Below are positions 62,876 to 64,000 of a stretch of 64,000 nt of DNA, piece after piece. The notes beneath the pieces were generated by a model. The model saw only the letters and a list, made by a program, of their open reading frames with translations. It was not told where the DNA came from and ran no database searches. The position numbers and the translations under genes were made by a program. The stretch is from Tomocerus qinae (lineage: Eukaryota > Arthropoda > Collembola > Entomobryomorpha > Tomoceridae), in contig CM034547.1 of the NCBI GenBank assembly GCA_020055645.1, forward strand, positions 40,031,909 to 40,095,908, in the 5' to 3' direction. The first letter of the stretch is position 1; each line of letters begins with the position of its first letter.

Positions 62876-64000
62876 TGGCGAGAAGATTCATAGAAATGGT
62901 TGTAATAACGGCATCACCGGACGGATTCCTCTAAACTCCCTAGAAACATAAATCCGGTCGCTTCTCAGTTCTTTATCCGTTTAGGTTGAATCATTTTTCT
63001 TCAGACATTTTATGTAACAGCGTGGATATGCATTCATTATACTTTCCTCCATGCGTCTTTCTCCTACTCACTTTCACCGACCATTCTTAGCTATGTACTT
63101 CTCAAATAATATTTTATCTGTAGGACGTCATACTACACTCAATCGACTTTAGTATATTTATTGGTATATACTATTATTGACTTATATACAAGATTTTTAA
63201 TATAGAATATGAATTTGTGTGTATGTGGTTGTTTCTCTGTCAGTCTGTCGACTTGCTAGTTCCCTTCCGTTGATTCACTGAATGGACTCGACCATTCTAC
63301 TTATATACATCGTATATGCTCTCCTTTCTTCTTCCGTCTCTTTCTCTCCTTTCTTTATCTTTCAGTTCCGTTGGAGTAACAGAATCTGCCATGCAGAGAA
63401 TTCTTTCATGCCCACCTCCTTCTATGCATTTCAAATATGGAGCAAAATGAATTGTCGAGACTCAACTCTATGTAATAGTTACTTATCTACTTAGCTAACA
63501 ATATTATTATTATCTTCTCCTTCCTCCTGCCCTACACACTTCAAAAAAGTCAACCAATTCTCCGCTTCTATAATATCTGTCTGTACTAGTCTATGTATTG
63601 CATTGCATGATGGACCAATGTATAAATATATTGATTTTTGTCACTTCTTTGTATATATTATAAATATCCTGCCACTTTAAAGCTACTTCTTGTATATATC
63701 TATAAATAAAATGTCAAATAGCTATGCAACAAAACCAAGTTACCCCAATGATTATTATTAACTACATGAATAATGTCATAATATGGCAATTATAAAAAAA
63801 TATTTAGATTTTAAGATGGGAGCCCTACTAGAATGATAGAAATGAACAGAAGGTAATGAAACAGAAGAGTTTTGTGTTTTAAATGTAGAGGCTGTGGATA
63901 AATGGAGTAAAGAATTTGTATTTGGGCGATAGGCGTGTGAGTGGAGAGAGGGACTGTTATTGCAGGAAGTTGGAGCTGTCTGTCCCTCGCAGACATGTTC

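Larger units (their letters stand above)
54181..64000. other. non-coding stretch to window end
   Basis: No recognised gene. It contains a tRNA-like SINE head at 55186-55262 and a G-run tract at 62849-62875. Open frames at 58052-58318 (minus), 60031-60216 and 61087-61353 (plus) match no family I know. Confidence 0.5.

Noticed and set aside
1..64000. Bacterial-type features, CRISPR arrays, operons
   Set aside because: Spliced receptor exons, long introns and AT-rich repeat-filled DNA show this is a eukaryotic genome. No regularly spaced identical repeats with unique spacers were seen.

Overview
This window is AT-rich, intron-rich eukaryotic DNA from an arthropod. The one gene I can identify with confidence is a nicotinic acetylcholine receptor (nAChR) subunit on the minus strand. 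Nine consecutive exons (called exons 2-10) lie between 23008 and 2121, each with consensus splice sites and matching phases. Joined, they give about 490 residues: most of the extracellular domain, the Cys-loop, M1-M4 and the true C-terminus. The extracellular core, pore and C-terminal tail match the arthropod beta1 subunit (Drosophila nAChRbeta1/ARD type), and loop C has no vicinal cysteine pair, so it is a non-alpha subunit. The exon carrying the start codon and signal peptide was not found. It must lie upstream (coordinate above 23008), so intron 1 could fill much of the rest of the window or run past it. The species cannot be named from the sequence.

Layout: 1-2120 is the 3' flank of the receptor gene. 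2121-7822 is its compact 3' half (exons 10 to 4, with introns of 82 bp to 1.5 kb). 7823-21288 is a 13.5-kb intron full of mobile DNA. It holds an array of three direct copies and one inverted copy of a 0.66-kb terminal-inverted-repeat element, a 1.94-kb element nested in the inverted copy at a TA site, and two short elements with perfect 8-bp target duplications. 21289-23008 carries exons 3 and 2. From 23009 to 64000 I recognise no protein-coding gene. This part holds at least five copies of a MITE-like family, two foldback-type elements whose arms are built from short subrepeats, tRNA-derived SINE-like fragments, a G-quadruplex-type tract and a strikingly over-used GGAGAAAG/GGTGAAAG oligomer.

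The receptor subunit would act in the postsynaptic membrane as part of a pentameric, acetylcholine-gated cation channel, the target of neonicotinoid insecticides. The loop D residue whose change to Thr gives target-site resistance (R81 of aphid beta1) is Arg here, encoded by CGT. The least explained structures are the mirror-image subrepeat foldback at 43643-44216, the near-identical 803-bp array with its nested insertion at 10972-15910, and the dispersed GGWGAAAG oligomer.
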